This document shows, piece after piece, positions 1-11,026 of a DNA stretch of 64,000 bases. A program made the position numbers and the translations under genes. Origin of the DNA: Rhizodiscina lignyota (Eukaryota > Ascomycota > Dothideomycetes > Aulographales > Rhizodiscinaceae). The notes below the pieces were generated by a model that made no database searches, was not told the origin of the DNA, and was given only the letters and a program-made list of their open reading frames with translations. The stretch is from contig ML978129.1 in the NCBI GenBank assembly GCA_010015805.1, positions 1,612,001 to 1,676,000 on the forward strand, given 5' to 3'. The stretch's first letter is position 1. Every line of letters starts with the position of its first letter.

Positions 1-1647
1 AGGAATATCCTCTTTGGTATCTGCCATTCCACAACCGGGGCCTTTTTTAATTCCTTCCCAAGCTCTGCCTCGATCAACTGTACTTGATTAGAGTCTCTGA
101 AACTGCACAATGAGGAGTTGGCTTACACTGTTGTACGAATGGTCTAAGAAATCCTCCAGATTGTAGGACTGCTTCGTAAATTGCTCTGATATGATCTTTG
201 CTAATGTTGCAACATTTGGGTGATAGTGAGATTGCAAGGTTACAATCTCCCAAAGACTGCTTTCAATAGCGTTGGTCATCATAGGGTCTGGTTCGTTCAT
301 GTCGAATGGATCGTCCATCCCTTCCGCTTCGAGGCTCTCTTTGTCATCAGGATCGTGCGTCTCTCTATGTACCATATATGTGCATTGGGGGTGTTTCTTG
401 AACATGTTGTAAATCCATGGGACCACCATAACGATGCCAGCAGGCGGCGCTTGAAGTGACAGACGTGAGAGCCTTTTGATGAAGCTTGCAACCAACTGCG
501 CGGGCAAGTGAGAGGATTCCATAAAGGTATCGAGAAGTCGGAAGAATCGCGACCTATGTTTCGAATGCAGTATTCCGCCGTCCAACAGCGAGTAAAGTTT
601 GGCGTAAAAAGCGGGATAGTCGAGATTTCGCTCTTGAATCATGGTGAAGAGACCTGACAGCGCGAGCAGTGAAGTTGCACCACCTTCGTCGAATGAGCTT
701 GTGAGAAAGTCCATGAGCAAGTCGACTTTTATGAACCACGGAACCACTCTCTGTGTCATGGACAAGAGGATTTCCTTTCGTTGTTCCTTTGTCAGATCCG
801 CCTGAAGAACAGCAAGCCATGCTTTTTGCGCCTCATTTTTATGGGCGATCAATGAGTAAACACCGTGCTTCGGGTTCTCTGGTGCCTGTCCGTGGAATTT
901 GGATAATACAGCACCACTTTCAGTAGGTGGCTCGAGTGCTAGAAGGAGAGCCAATGGATTTGATAGCGCGTGCTCCGTGGCGTCTTCTGCAATGGCAAGA
1001 TTGTTAATGACGGTTGTTATGGCACCAAATGTCCAGTAGCGGATGTCGTCGTACTCTACAAGGTATGACCGAGTAAAGCAATCCAGTGCAGGATTAGGGG
1101 ATGTTGAACTCTCAAGCATCTGTCGCATTGCATTGGCGAAAGTTCCCAATTTCCACACTTGATCTCCCTGATTGCTAAGATGAGCCGATTCTTCCTTTGT
1201 AAGTCGCATAAGAAGCTCGACAGCAATTTCGTGTCTCTGGGGCTCCCGGTGTGAAAGGAGATTCAGAAGTGTCTCGGTGTATTCCGCGTATTGGCTTCTG
1301 AGCCATTTGATAATAACGAGCTCAGACTCCGCAGTCGTTCGACTCTTTGTCATACTTCCACCCGCCATCAACAGGCTAAACACGCGACATAGCGCCACAG
1401 AAGCTGAGATTGAGGTATCGGAATCGCCGTCGACTTTGGCAATCGAAACTAGCTCGGCAATGTTGTTATAGTTCCGACGTGATTCAAGTATTCCAGCTTC
1501 GAGCCGCTTGATTTCATTTTCGACATCTTTTCTCTTGGTGGACCTCTTAGATGACGACGCCTCGATGTCGTCCTCCGCTGTGACGCGTTTCGGATCGGTT
1601 CGTTTTCTCTTCTTCCCTCCGGTTCCTTGGACCTCGAGGAAGGGCAT
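1..1647 (-). CDS. NOC4: NOC4-like nucleolar complex protein, C-terminus cut by window edge
   Basis: The product resembles Noc4/Utp19, a CBF/Mak21-domain protein that works with Nop14 in nucleolar maturation and export of the 40S ribosomal subunit. The start is taken at MPFLEVQG (1647); an upstream in-frame Met at 1713 adds 22 residues that do not look conserved. A basic stretch (KKRKRTD) near the N-terminus could be a nuclear localisation signal. The middle is helical repeat sequence, and the CBF/Mak21 region includes RFFRLLDTFMESSHLP and PAGIVMVVPWIYNMFKKHP. The first exon (127-1647) ends after HSYNS. A 49-nt intron (78-126, GTAAGC...CAG) then joins to 1-77, which reads LIEAELGKELKKAPVVEW, the conserved Noc4 tail. 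The last residues lie outside the window. The gene is divergent from ATP4 with 274 bp between the starts. Confidence 0.86.
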
Positions 1648-1921
1648 AGTGGCCCAAGTTTTTCTAGTGGCGCTTAAAGTTTGTGACACCGTATGGCATA
1701 CACAAAGTGGCAATCTCCGATCTGTAAAGGAAGGTAATAGACGATTTTCGACGGGTTATGCATTGTATGGCATGCGATATCAGAAAGTTTCGACAGATGT
1801 TCAAATTTTCTGAATCGGGGCTAGCGCATTTTCCCGCCAAGCCCGCAGGTCTTCGATCCCGACAGCAGCACAAACTCGGAGCAACAGCACAGCTCTGATC
1901 TCCCCTCCACTATCATCAGCC

Positions 1922-2841
1922 ATGGCTTCACGTCTCGCAAGGAGTGCAGTCGGTATGTAACCCTCTGCTGCTGTCGCAATCGCCGCCATTGAGCATCTCA
2001 CTAACCAGGCACAGGAGCTGCGCGCCTCCGCCCGACTCTCTCCGTCCGAGCACTTCCTGCAATCACCACACAGCTTCAATCCGCTCGTTTCAATTCGAAC
2101 GTACCTGCGGAGGAGCCAAAGAAGAAAGCTCAATCCATCATTGATTCGCTTCCGGGCAACAGCGCAGCGTCGAAAATTGCCATTCTCTCCGCCGGCACTG
2201 GTCTCTCCATCGCAGCGATCAGCAACGAGATTTACGTGGTCAATGAGGAATCGATCGTAGCGTTTTGCTTGTTGACCGTGTTCTGGGCGGTAACGACCTA
2301 TGGTGGGCCGATGTATGCGCAATGGGCAAACGGTCAGACCAACAAGATCAAGGACATCTTGAATGCTGCTAGGCAAAATCATACAGAGGCAGTCAAGGCG
2401 AGAATTGACAATGTCAAGGACTTAGGCAATGTCATCGATGTCACTAAGACTCTCTTCGAGGTCTCTAAGGTGGGTTTCACTTCATGGTTTAAGACATGCA
2501 AAGACGACTTGAGGTGGCTAACATCAAGTAGGAGACTGCCAAACTCGAAGCCCAGGCGTACGAGATGGAGCAAAAGACAGCATTGGCAGCGGAGGTGAAG
2601 TCTGTCCTCGATTCGTGGGTGCGTTATGAGGGCCAGGTCAAGCAGAGGCAGCAGAGGGAATTGGCGGAGTCAGTTATTGCCAAGATCGAGAAGGAGCTTG
2701 AGAATCCCAAGGTGCTCAAGCAAATTCTTGACCAGAGCGTGGCTGATATTGAGAGTAAGTCTAACCAAATGAGTTTTGTGAAATGAAAAACTAACAAGCA
2801 CTATAGAGATCGTGCAGCAGAAACCTAGTGCCGCAGCATAA
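1922..2841 (+). CDS. ATP4: ATP4, mitochondrial F1Fo ATP synthase subunit b (subunit 4)
   Basis: This is the peripheral-stalk b subunit of mitochondrial ATP synthase, which links F1 to Fo in the inner membrane. Four exons (1922-1952, 2015-2469, 2532-2754, 2807-2841) give 247 residues, close to the roughly 244 of yeast Atp4. The N-terminus MASRLARSAV followed by Arg/Ser-rich sequence is a typical mitochondrial presequence. Two hydrophobic segments follow (around SKIAILSAGTGLSIAAIS and SIVAFCLLTVFWAVTTYG), then a long charged helix typical of the stator. All three introns are GT-AG and 52-62 nt, and the joined frame is consistent throughout. The terminal exon encodes only a dozen residues after IEK. 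Confidence 0.94.
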
Positions 2842-3296
2842 AAGACCCTTGGTCAATATACTCCTCTACCCGGTCTCCCAAACCCTCACATTCGCCTGTT
2901 AAATAGCTACTTCTTTCCGCAAAATATCGCCTCATTAAATGAGGGCTGTGTTATATAGCAGTAGAGGAAAAAAGACCCTTGTTTTGGTCCACTCTATACT
3001 TCTCTACCTCATGAAAAGCCTCTGCAGTGCATTTCCGATTCCTTATCATGCCATCCATGATCCCGGAGCCCATGGTGTTGGATCATTTCATAAGCGCGTA
3101 TTGACAGCTCAGCAGTTAACGAATAGAGGAAGGTATGTGGTCATGAGATCTTTCTTGCCAGTAGCAGATGGTTGAAGGGTTCAATATATCTACAGGGTAT
3201 TGTATCAAATATGCAGAAAAGTCTTTTTTTACATGCCCCTAGGAATCGTCTCGTAGCATATTCTGTACAATGTACATCTTAAAAATGTTCTCCCGT
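2842..3296. other. Convergent 3' intergenic region, ATP4 / bL21m
   Basis: About 455 bases between two convergent stop codons. I see no conserved reading frame, RNA gene or repeat; it is probably the two 3' UTRs. Confidence 0.6.
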
Positions 3297-4214
3297 TCAT
3301 ACACTAACGTTCGGCGTTTTCTCTACCACGATTTCACTAGCCGAAGGTCCGTCAACGATACTCTCCATCTCTTCCAGCTCTTCCAAGGACTTCAGTCTGA
3401 TCTCGCTAATCCTCAAACAAGTGTATCGGTGCTTGCTTTTGATGTGCCTCATATGTCGGTTCCTTTGCTTCTTCTTCTCAATAATCCTTAATGGCTCCGT
3501 TTCTACGCTCATGATGATGGCTCGACAAACGAACAGTCGGTCATCTAGATATGCAAGCTTCTTTTTCCTCTTTTCCTCTAACCTCACCGCCTGCTTCTCG
3601 TTCATCATTGGGTTAGTAGGGGCATTGTTGATCGGCGAACCGGCATGTGTCGATGGTGTGTAGCGGACGGAGCCGGCTTTGAGCGTGAAATCTCTTGACC
3701 CAATGATGCTGGCGCAGTCGAGTCGAAGAACGTCGCCTGGGTTGACGTCAGGCATTAGAAATGGTAAGCGTATTGTGTCCCCTTGGGTAATCAGGTATGA
3801 TTTCCCGTGGATATGTATGGTCATGTAGTGAGGTTGTTGCGCTTTCAGGAGTGGTAACATTATGCGCAGATTCTCTGATAGTGCAAGAGGCGTGGCATGC
3901 GCTGTGGGTGCAGAAGGAGCTTTTCGTCTTGCTGGTTCGGATGATGAAGGTAGCGGAGATGAGGGAGGTGCGGTGGTCTGGTGGGGTAATTGTGGCATCG
4001 AAGTAGCCGGTTGAGGTTTTTGAGGGTTCGTAGCCTTATTGGATGTGACATGCTGTGCAGAGGATATCAAGGGCTCCGGAACATTGTCTGGTTCGACATG
4101 GTGAGAGATGGTGGTGAGGTATGCGCGTGTCCGTAAAGGGAGAAGAAATGGAGGAGGGAAATGAGCTGGCCATTGCGACTCCAAAAGGAGTCTCCTCGAT
4201 GCTCTTGAAAGCAT
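3297..4214 (-). CDS. MRPL49: Mitochondrial ribosomal protein bL21m (yeast Mrpl49 type)
   Basis: A single-exon, 305-residue protein with a C-terminal bacterial L21-like domain, a component of the mitochondrial large ribosomal subunit. The N-terminus MLSRASRRLLLESQWP is Arg/Ser/Leu-rich without acids, as expected for a matrix-targeting presequence. A long Pro/Ser/Thr-rich linker leads to the domain at about residues 150-285. That domain includes IHIHGKSYLITQGDTIRL, PGDVLRLDCASIIGSRDFTLK and a basic end with KKQRNRHMRHIKSKHRYTCL, the L21 signature region that binds rRNA. It is longer than yeast Mrpl49 because of the linker, which is common in filamentous fungi. It is divergent from NSA2, with 200 bp between the starts. 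Confidence 0.87.
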   Translation of the reverse strand: MLSRASRRLLLESQWPAHFPPPFLLPLRTRAYLTTISHHVEPDNVPEPLISSAQHVTSNKATNPQKPQPATSMPQLPHQTTAPPSSPLPSSSEPARRKAPSAPTAHATPLALSENLRIMLPLLKAQQPHYMTIHIHGKSYLITQGDTIRLPFLMPDVNPGDVLRLDCASIIGSRDFTLKAGSVRYTPSTHAGSPINNAPTNPMMNEKQAVRLEEKRKKKLAYLDDRLFVCRAIIMSVETEPLRIIEKKKQRNRHMRHIKSKHRYTCLRISEIRLKSLEELEEMESIVDGPSASEIVVEKTPNVSV

Positions 4215-4414
4215 TTCTGAAAGTCAGCAGTCTTTGAACGAACTGTGAATACAATTGAAGGACCGATTGTTGCGCCCTAGTAAAGGGAGCTGTCCAGGAT
4301 CGAAAAGTCGCGGTCGAATTCGGCAAATTCCGCTGCCAAGATTTTGACCTAGAAAATCGCCATCGTCCAAAGTCAACATCTACCGAGTGACAGAATTCCT
4401 ACAACGACACCAAA

Positions 4415-5425
4415 ATGCCTCAGAATGAGTATATTGAACGTTGGCAGAAGCTACACGGCAAAAGGCAGGCTCTCATATGCCACAGATCTCGAATACAGCG
4501 TGACAGCTAATCCTCATGTAGATTCGATTACGAAGAGAGAAAACGGAAAAGAATTGCACGAGAAGGCCACAATGCCTCCGAGAAGGCGCAAAATCTTCGC
4601 GGCCTACGGGCTAAGCTGTACCAACAGCAGCGGCACAAGGAGAAGATACAGATGAAGAAGCAGATCAAAGCCCACGAAGAGCGAAACGTCAAGTCCTCTG
4701 CACCTACCGAAGACTCGTCCACACCCCTCCCGCAATATCTGCTTGATCGTAGCAACCAGACAAACGCTAAGGCTCTTTCAAGTGCGATAAAGAACAAGAG
4801 AAATGAGAAGGCTGCGAAGTTCTCGGTACCTTTACCTCGGGTCCGAGGTATAGCGGAAGAAGAAATGTTCAAGGTGGTCAAGACTGGCAAGAAGACTGCG
4901 AAGAAGTCGTGGAAACGCATGATTACAAAGCCTACGTTCGTTGGACCAGACTTCACGCGGCGGCCTGTCAAGTACGAGCGCTTCATCCGGCCAATGGGTT
5001 TGCGATATAAGAAGGCCAATGTGACGCATCCTGAGCTGGGTGTGACAGTGCAGCTTCCGATTCTCAGCGTCAAGAAGAACCCACAGAATCCAATGTACAC
5101 GCAATTGGGAGTCCTCACTAAGGGTACGATTCTGGAAGTCAATGTCAGCGAATTGGGGTTGGTAACAGCAGGTGGAAAAATCGTATGGGGACGATGGGCT
5201 CAGTAAGTCCTTCTTGTTATACAAATATGGTTTGGCATCGACTACAAAGCGGCGTAAAGGCCAAAACTGCATGGCTTTCTTCCTCGAATCTATACTGATT
5301 GTTGCAACCCAACAGAGTGACAAATAATCCAGAGAATGATGGCTGCGTAAATTGGTAAGAACTTGGACTTACTGTTTTCTGAGTTGAGCGACCACTGACA
5401 TTTCGGTAGTGTTTTGCTCGTTTAA
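4415..5425 (+). CDS. NSA2: NSA2, ribosome biogenesis factor (60S precursor)
   Basis: Nsa2 is a highly conserved nuclear protein of late pre-60S particles, needed for 27S/ITS2 processing. Four exons (4415-4464, 4522-5202, 5316-5354, 5410-5425) give 261 residues, matching the roughly 260 of the family. Conserved segments are [84 protein letters not shown] and the terminal VLLV. The family N-terminus is recovered only if intron 1 (4465-4521) is a GC-AG intron (AAAAG then GCAGGC); no GT donor there keeps KLHGKRFDYEER. The last two introns are GT-AG, and the final exon encodes just CVLLV. The product is basic throughout. Confidence 0.94.
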
Positions 5426-5662
5426 ATATGGGGTATCGTGGCATGAATCGATGACATCCAGCATCATGAGGCGTAAGGTGTTTCAAGAGGGCAAACGGCC
5501 ACTAGCGGTTGTCATGACGATACTCACATTATCATAGATCTCACGCTGTCAAGAGAATTCAGGTCACTTTGGACAAGAGGACACTGCTGATATTGCATGT
5601 TCGTAGGAATAATAATTCCAACAAGCAGATGGATATCATTAACTGGAATTTCAAGAACGAGG

Positions 5663-7735
5663 TCAAACTTTCTCATCGTGTACTTCAACTTCTTCTTCGC
5701 CCCTTTCACCTTTGTGAAGTGTTCCAGCCACAATGCCGTGTTTCTCCTTTCCAATGGTTGGAGCGAACCAAGCACAGACGATGGATACACAGCCAAAGGC
5801 CACGGATGTCAGCAATACATTGCGGAAAGCAATGGACGCTGCTTGACGGTACGCATGCGTCGCGGTAGTCAGGATCTCGGGCGTAAGTCCTGCGACTGTA
5901 GCTGCCTTTGCCTTGCCAGTCAGAACTTGGATCAACTGCGCAACCTCCGTCTTCGGCAAGCCAGCTTTTATGGCTGCTGCTGGCACATACTTGGGGATTT
6001 GCTCCGACAAGGTATTGCGAAGCACACTGCCGTATGCTACCGAACCGATGGCGCTGATGCCAGAACGCGCGGACCCAGCGAGTCCACCACCAGTGCCAAT
6101 CTCTCGTTGGTCTCTGAGAGCCATTGTGGCAAAGGTGCCGCACACCGCTTCTTGAATGCCGACCAGAAGGAAACCGATGACGACTAATACAAGGACCGTC
6201 GTTTGATTGTACTCGTTGGCACAGGCGGCACCTCCGATAAAGGCCGTACCCGCGAATGTGCCTGTGAGTAGGATCAGTCGGGGACTGACTTTGCTCGCCA
6301 AGAAGCCACCGAAGGCTTGGCCGACAATGAGACAACCACCTGTTGTCGCGGACATCCAAGCATATTTGTCTCCTGTAACCGGCCACAGCGCTTGAATCTA
6401 ATATGTGTCAGCATCACTCCGGTATTCTGTGTCTCTCCAACTCACCATTTGCGGCCAGACTAAAGCCATGGCATAGAACTGTGCTGCGCCGACTAAAGCA
6501 AGTTTTAGCGAGTTGTGCACCCCCGATTATAGTTTGACTTACTCCCGAGGCATGTAATCATGCACACCCAGCGCCAGTTCTTGAAGAGATGCATCGGCAT
6601 ATAAGGTGCCTTCAAGTTGCCGTAGATCTCTGGTCATCTCGTCAGTAAGCATCTCCCTCAATTTAAAGAGAGTTCCTTTACCCCAGAAAACGAATGCAAT
6701 GATAGAGAAGAAGCCAACAATGATAGGTGCAATGACAGCAACGCTATCCCAAGGGTATTTGGCACCGCCTTCGCTCAAGCCCATCAACAACACGAAAAAC
6801 CCTCCTGTGAACAATATCAAGCCAAGATAGTCAAACTCCCTGAGCGCTCGCATTTTCGACTTATCCTTCTCGATGTCATGGAACGTGGGAGGATAATAAA
6901 ACAATACGAAAAGAACAGTAGCGAGCGCGTCTAGCGCTGCAAGCAGATAAAAGCATGATCGCCAGCCGGATGCCGTGTGCAGCGTCAAAGTCAATCCAAA
7001 CCCAGCACCGAAGCCGCCGAATGGAATTGCCCATGAAAACATGGTGGCCATAACGATAAAGCGCTTGCCGAGAGGCACAAGTTCGCCCATGATGATCTGA
7101 AATGACTGGACCTTGTTAGAGTAGACGGTGCAAAGGGGTTTCTTTGAACTTACGATTTGGGTTGAGGAGGCTACGCCGAGTATCGTCATGGCGCCAATAA
7201 CCATGTTGACGCTTTTTGCTCGCGAACCGATTATGGCGCCAATCATAGAGAGGAAGTTGCCACCGATAAAAAGATATCTTCGGCCAAAGAGATCTCCCAA
7301 ACGACCGATTAGAACATACGCACAAGCGGAGCACTTCGCAACATTAGTAATGGGATCTTGCGAGCCACATGTGCAGGTCTTTTTCGCACATACCAAGGTG
7401 TACGTGTATCCAATCCAGACAACGTTAGCATCAGGACCCAACTCATTGTTAATTGTGTTGAGCAAGGGTGCGATGATTGCAAAGCTTCCAGTGCCGGCGA
7501 GCACACTCACAGCAACCGCCTAGCTCTCGTCAGAGCCTGTCACGAAATTCGCGCCGTCTGGAGTACTTACAAAATACGTTCCAATGAACAACTTGCTTCT
7601 GAAATAGCCGGGAGGAAGCTCATCATCTTGCGCCAGCCGCGCTGGGGGCTGCTCTTGATATCGATGGCTCTCTTCCTCGAGCTGCTCTGTTTGGTTGACA
7701 GACATCTCGATTATCTCGACCTTCTCTGGTGCCAT
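5663..7735 (-). CDS. MFS transporter, TRI12 / siderophore-type efflux pump family
   Basis: A major-facilitator transporter resembling the fungal TRI12 group (trichothecene efflux pump and relatives), probably plasma-membrane proton antiport of a toxin, drug or siderophore. Seven exons read 5' to 3': 7571-7735, 7394-7519, 7154-7333, about 6682-7105, 6543-6629, 6446-6492, 5663-6397, giving about 587 residues. The start MAPEKVEIIEMS is preferred over an in-frame Met 12 codons upstream. Features are a 55-residue cytosolic N-terminus, motif A GRLGDLFGRR, and late-loop segments GGGLAGSARSGISAIG and PAAAIKAGLP typical of TRI12. A 52-nt intron (6630-6681) hides inside a continuous open frame: using it restores EIYGNLKAPYMPMHLFKNW, whereas reading through gives an unrelated sequence. 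The acceptor of exon 4 is uncertain by a few codons. Substrate unknown. Confidence 0.85.
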
Positions 7736-8545
7736 TTTGAAAGATGAAACGAAAAGCCTTGATATTTTCAATTGGAATAATTGTGGAGATCAAGGGCTTT
7801 GAGTGTGGAATTGATATATGGAGCTGTTACGATCTTCCGGGCATCAGAACACACAAACTGGAGCCTCGTACAATGATTTCCGGGAGTCCAGACCAAGCTG
7901 CTACAGACATCAAGCCACGATTTCGCGTCAGATGTGGGGAATGTTGTGGAGAGTGCCATTGATGAAGAGTTCAAGGCCTACACTACGCGAGTCTTGCTAA
8001 TTCAACAAGAGTATTAACAGCTGGATTACACTGGGATAGGCTAAGGAGCGCTCCCGTCTGAAAAGTGCGCTTCGTGACCTTGCATAAATCGCCGAATTAG
8101 GAAAAGTCAAGGCCAACCCCGCGATCCCCAGCTTTCGACATGCAATGTCATGTAGCGCCATCCGGATCCTTGGGGTCACAGATTTCCACTCTCAATTTCG
8201 CACCGCCCCTTTTCTGAACAGAGTGGCACTGATGGATGTTAAGCAATATCATGATCGTCCGATGTCGACGACGCATCAACCGTTTGGCGGAGAGATGTGT
8301 GGATCCCACAGAGGCTGCCTAAACAATTCCGTATTCCGGTCCTGAGCGAGTGCATGGCAGGATCCAGAGAGTTCGAAAGAATCCCATGCTAGTGATGTTT
8401 TTTTGTTAAAGTTTATTGCGATATTTGTATTCTCACAGACGGTTGAAGAATCCTACTCTCAATATACAGTCTACCAGCTTCACAAACCTCTCGAAAAGTT
8501 TTTCGATCCAAGTGTGCTGCTGTTTATTCACTTATATCCCAAAGA
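7736..8545. promoter_or_regulatory. Shared divergent promoter region of two MFS genes
   Basis: About 810 bases between the start codons of two divergent transporters. No convincing gene lies inside; the short frames are not protein-like. Its position makes it the likely bidirectional control region for both genes, but I could not assign a specific binding site. Confidence 0.45.
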
Positions 8546-10535
8546 ATGCCTCACCAAGACAACAACCTCACCAAAGCCCCCCTGGACAGAGTGGAAGAAA
8601 TAGCCGAGATCGACGAAGTGACACCTTTGCTCGGTTCTACATCGACTGCATCGACGGTCTACCATGTCAGTTTATATTATGCATCACCGCTTGTGGACCA
8701 AACTTAACATTTGATAGAGTGTACAGGATGATGAGGAGCGTCAAAACAGGAAACCAGCCGAGGATGGCAATTCGAAAGAGTTGAAGTCTCTCGTTGCAAT
8801 GATCTCAGTCCTTCTCATCGGTATGATGCGACTCCCGTGGAACTCAGCAATAGAACTAATCCGTCACAGGCGTTTTCATATCGCAAGCCGATACCTCACT
8901 CGTGCTTGCTACATATGGTCAGATATCATCCGAGTTCCACGACCTTGAAAGCGGTTCATGGCTCCTGTCCAGCTATATGCTTGCCATGTGCGTCGCTCAA
9001 CCACTCTATGGGAAGCTTTCAGACATATTTGGTCGCAAACGCTGTTTGCAAGCGGCATACATACTTTTCGCGATTGGTACAGCAGGCTCTGGACTTGGAT
9101 TGACAATGAGTCAAGTCATCGCAGCTCGAGGAGTGCAAGGGACTGGGGGAGCGGGTATGGTGTGCATGGTATCAATCCTTCTCACAGACCTAGTTCCGCT
9201 GCACGAAGTCGCCGCGTATAGGAGTTATGTGAACATCGTCCAGACTGTTGGTCGGAGCTGCGGTGGTGTTGTTGGAGGATTGCTTACACAAACGGTCGGC
9301 TGGCGATGGTAAGACAATCAGATATGTATGTCCGATGCCTGCTGACGAATAACAGGGCCTTTTTATGCCAATTTCCGCCCACGGTCATCGCCATAGCCCT
9401 CGTCGAATGGAAGCTTCACGTGCCTCAGAGGGACACACATGGAAACCACAATACTTGGGCGAAGCTGAAGCGGATCGACTTTGCTGGTGCTTTCTTCATG
9501 AGCCTCGCTATATTGTCGGCGCTTTTAGTCCTCGACATGGGAGGCCAGAAGTACCCGTACAACCATCCAATTATTATCATCTCCATTTGCCTCGCAGTTG
9601 CCGGCAGCATCATCTTCTGTCTCATCGAAAAGTATTGGGCGAAGGAGCCTATCTTTCCACTTCATCTACTGACACACTTTGTTGTGGTTACATCTTACGC
9701 TATCCTCTCACTTCAGAACGTCGCCCAAACTGCGGTATGTATGACCCCATTAGACCTCGAAGTTGACCATTAATATCTAACAACATCCAGCTCATGTTCA
9801 TCATTCCCATCTATTTCCAGGTTACCAAGAACGCGACTCCAGCTGTCGCGGGACTATATCTCATCCCTGCAGTCGTGGGCAATACTATCGGCGGTCTGGT
9901 GACGGGAGCTTGGATCAAAAAGACTGGCAGTTACAAGATGCCAACAATTCTCGCGAGCATTAGCTCTATGGCTGCGTTCACGCTCCTCCTTCTTCTGTGG
10001 CGCGGTGATACGAATCTCTTGCAGTCTTTATTTATCTTCCCAGGTGGCTTTGCAACAGGCGTTGCTCACTCCGCGGTCTTTATCGGACTCACATCCGGTG
10101 TTGCTGAAGACGAAGTTGCCATCGCAGGTTCCGGTTTATATCTGAGCGGCAACGTCGGTGCTGTGTCTGGCGTGAGTGGGGCCAGCGCTGTCTTCCAGGT
10201 TGCACTACAAGAAAGTCTGCGGAAGCGCCTGCAAGGTAGGCAGGATGCTGCTGAGGTATGTGCTCTTCCATCAATCGTGATCTCACAGACTGAGATGATA
10301 TAGGTAATGAAGAAAGCTCTATCCGATATCAACTACGTCCAACGCGCTCGCGGTCAGCTGCGTGAAGCTTTAGTGCCCGCTTACATTTTTGCAACTCATC
10401 AAGTCTTTGGTACGACTTCAGTCCCTCTTATATGACCAATAAAGAGTCTAACACTCAGCAGTTCTTGGCCTTCTGAGCGCCGCGGTCGCATTAGTTATAG
10501 GCATAATAACCCGTGAGAAGAGACTTGTTCGGTAG
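8546..10535 (+). CDS. MFS transporter, DHA2 family (vacuolar amino acid / multidrug type)
   Basis: A 14-TM-type major facilitator similar to the fungal Fnx1/Vba (vacuolar basic amino acid) and multidrug DHA2 carriers. Seven exons (8546-8665, 8718-8820, 8870-9308, 9356-9734, 9791-10255, 10304-10409, 10462-10535) give 561 residues with consistent phases and GT-AG introns of about 47-56 nt. The N-terminal tail contains EVTPLLGSTS, an acidic/dileucine-like stretch often seen in vacuolar membrane proteins. TM1 follows near AMISVLLIGVFISQADTSL. Motif A is GKLSDIFGRKR and a motif-C-like region is RGVQGTGGAG. The last exon encodes the final TM and a basic tail (TREKRLVR). The substrate could be an amino acid or a xenobiotic; sequence alone does not decide. 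Confidence 0.88.
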
Positions 10536-11026
10536 TTCTGAAGGTAGTTAAAATATCTTACAGCTTGCTGTCCAGATAGATTGATAGTATGAAAGTATAA
10601 CAACTTGAAAACTGTGTACAGTATTCAGGAGTAGCCTCTCAAGGCCTGCAGCTGAAAGTTGAGAAAGTGTTTGGCAATCCACAAGGTCCTCCGCAGTCAC
10701 TAACTCCGCAAGTTCCAAGGCCTGGTGGCTTCAGGCTCCATACGGGGTTTCTTCTGTTGTGTCCGAACACATACTTCGAACACGGTTTCAACGCTTCCCG
10801 CTTCTCTGCTCCTGTTTGGGTTGCAGCGTCGAGACATGGTGTTTGATTGTTTTAAAAATCAGTACGGCCTGATAGCGAAGCTGCGAAGGTACGGCTACTT
10901 AACAGCCTAGTATTCTTCCGAAGCTCTTGAAATTCACTGGGCGTTTAGAGTGAGCGCTTCTCGTGCCTGCGTTAAGCAATACTGTTGACCACTGTCAAGT
11001 TCTTTTGACTCGGAGTGCGCTCTCAA
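10536..11026. other. Convergent 3' region, MFS / bZIP
   Basis: About 490 bases between convergent stop codons. I see no gene, RNA or repeat in it. Confidence 0.55.
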
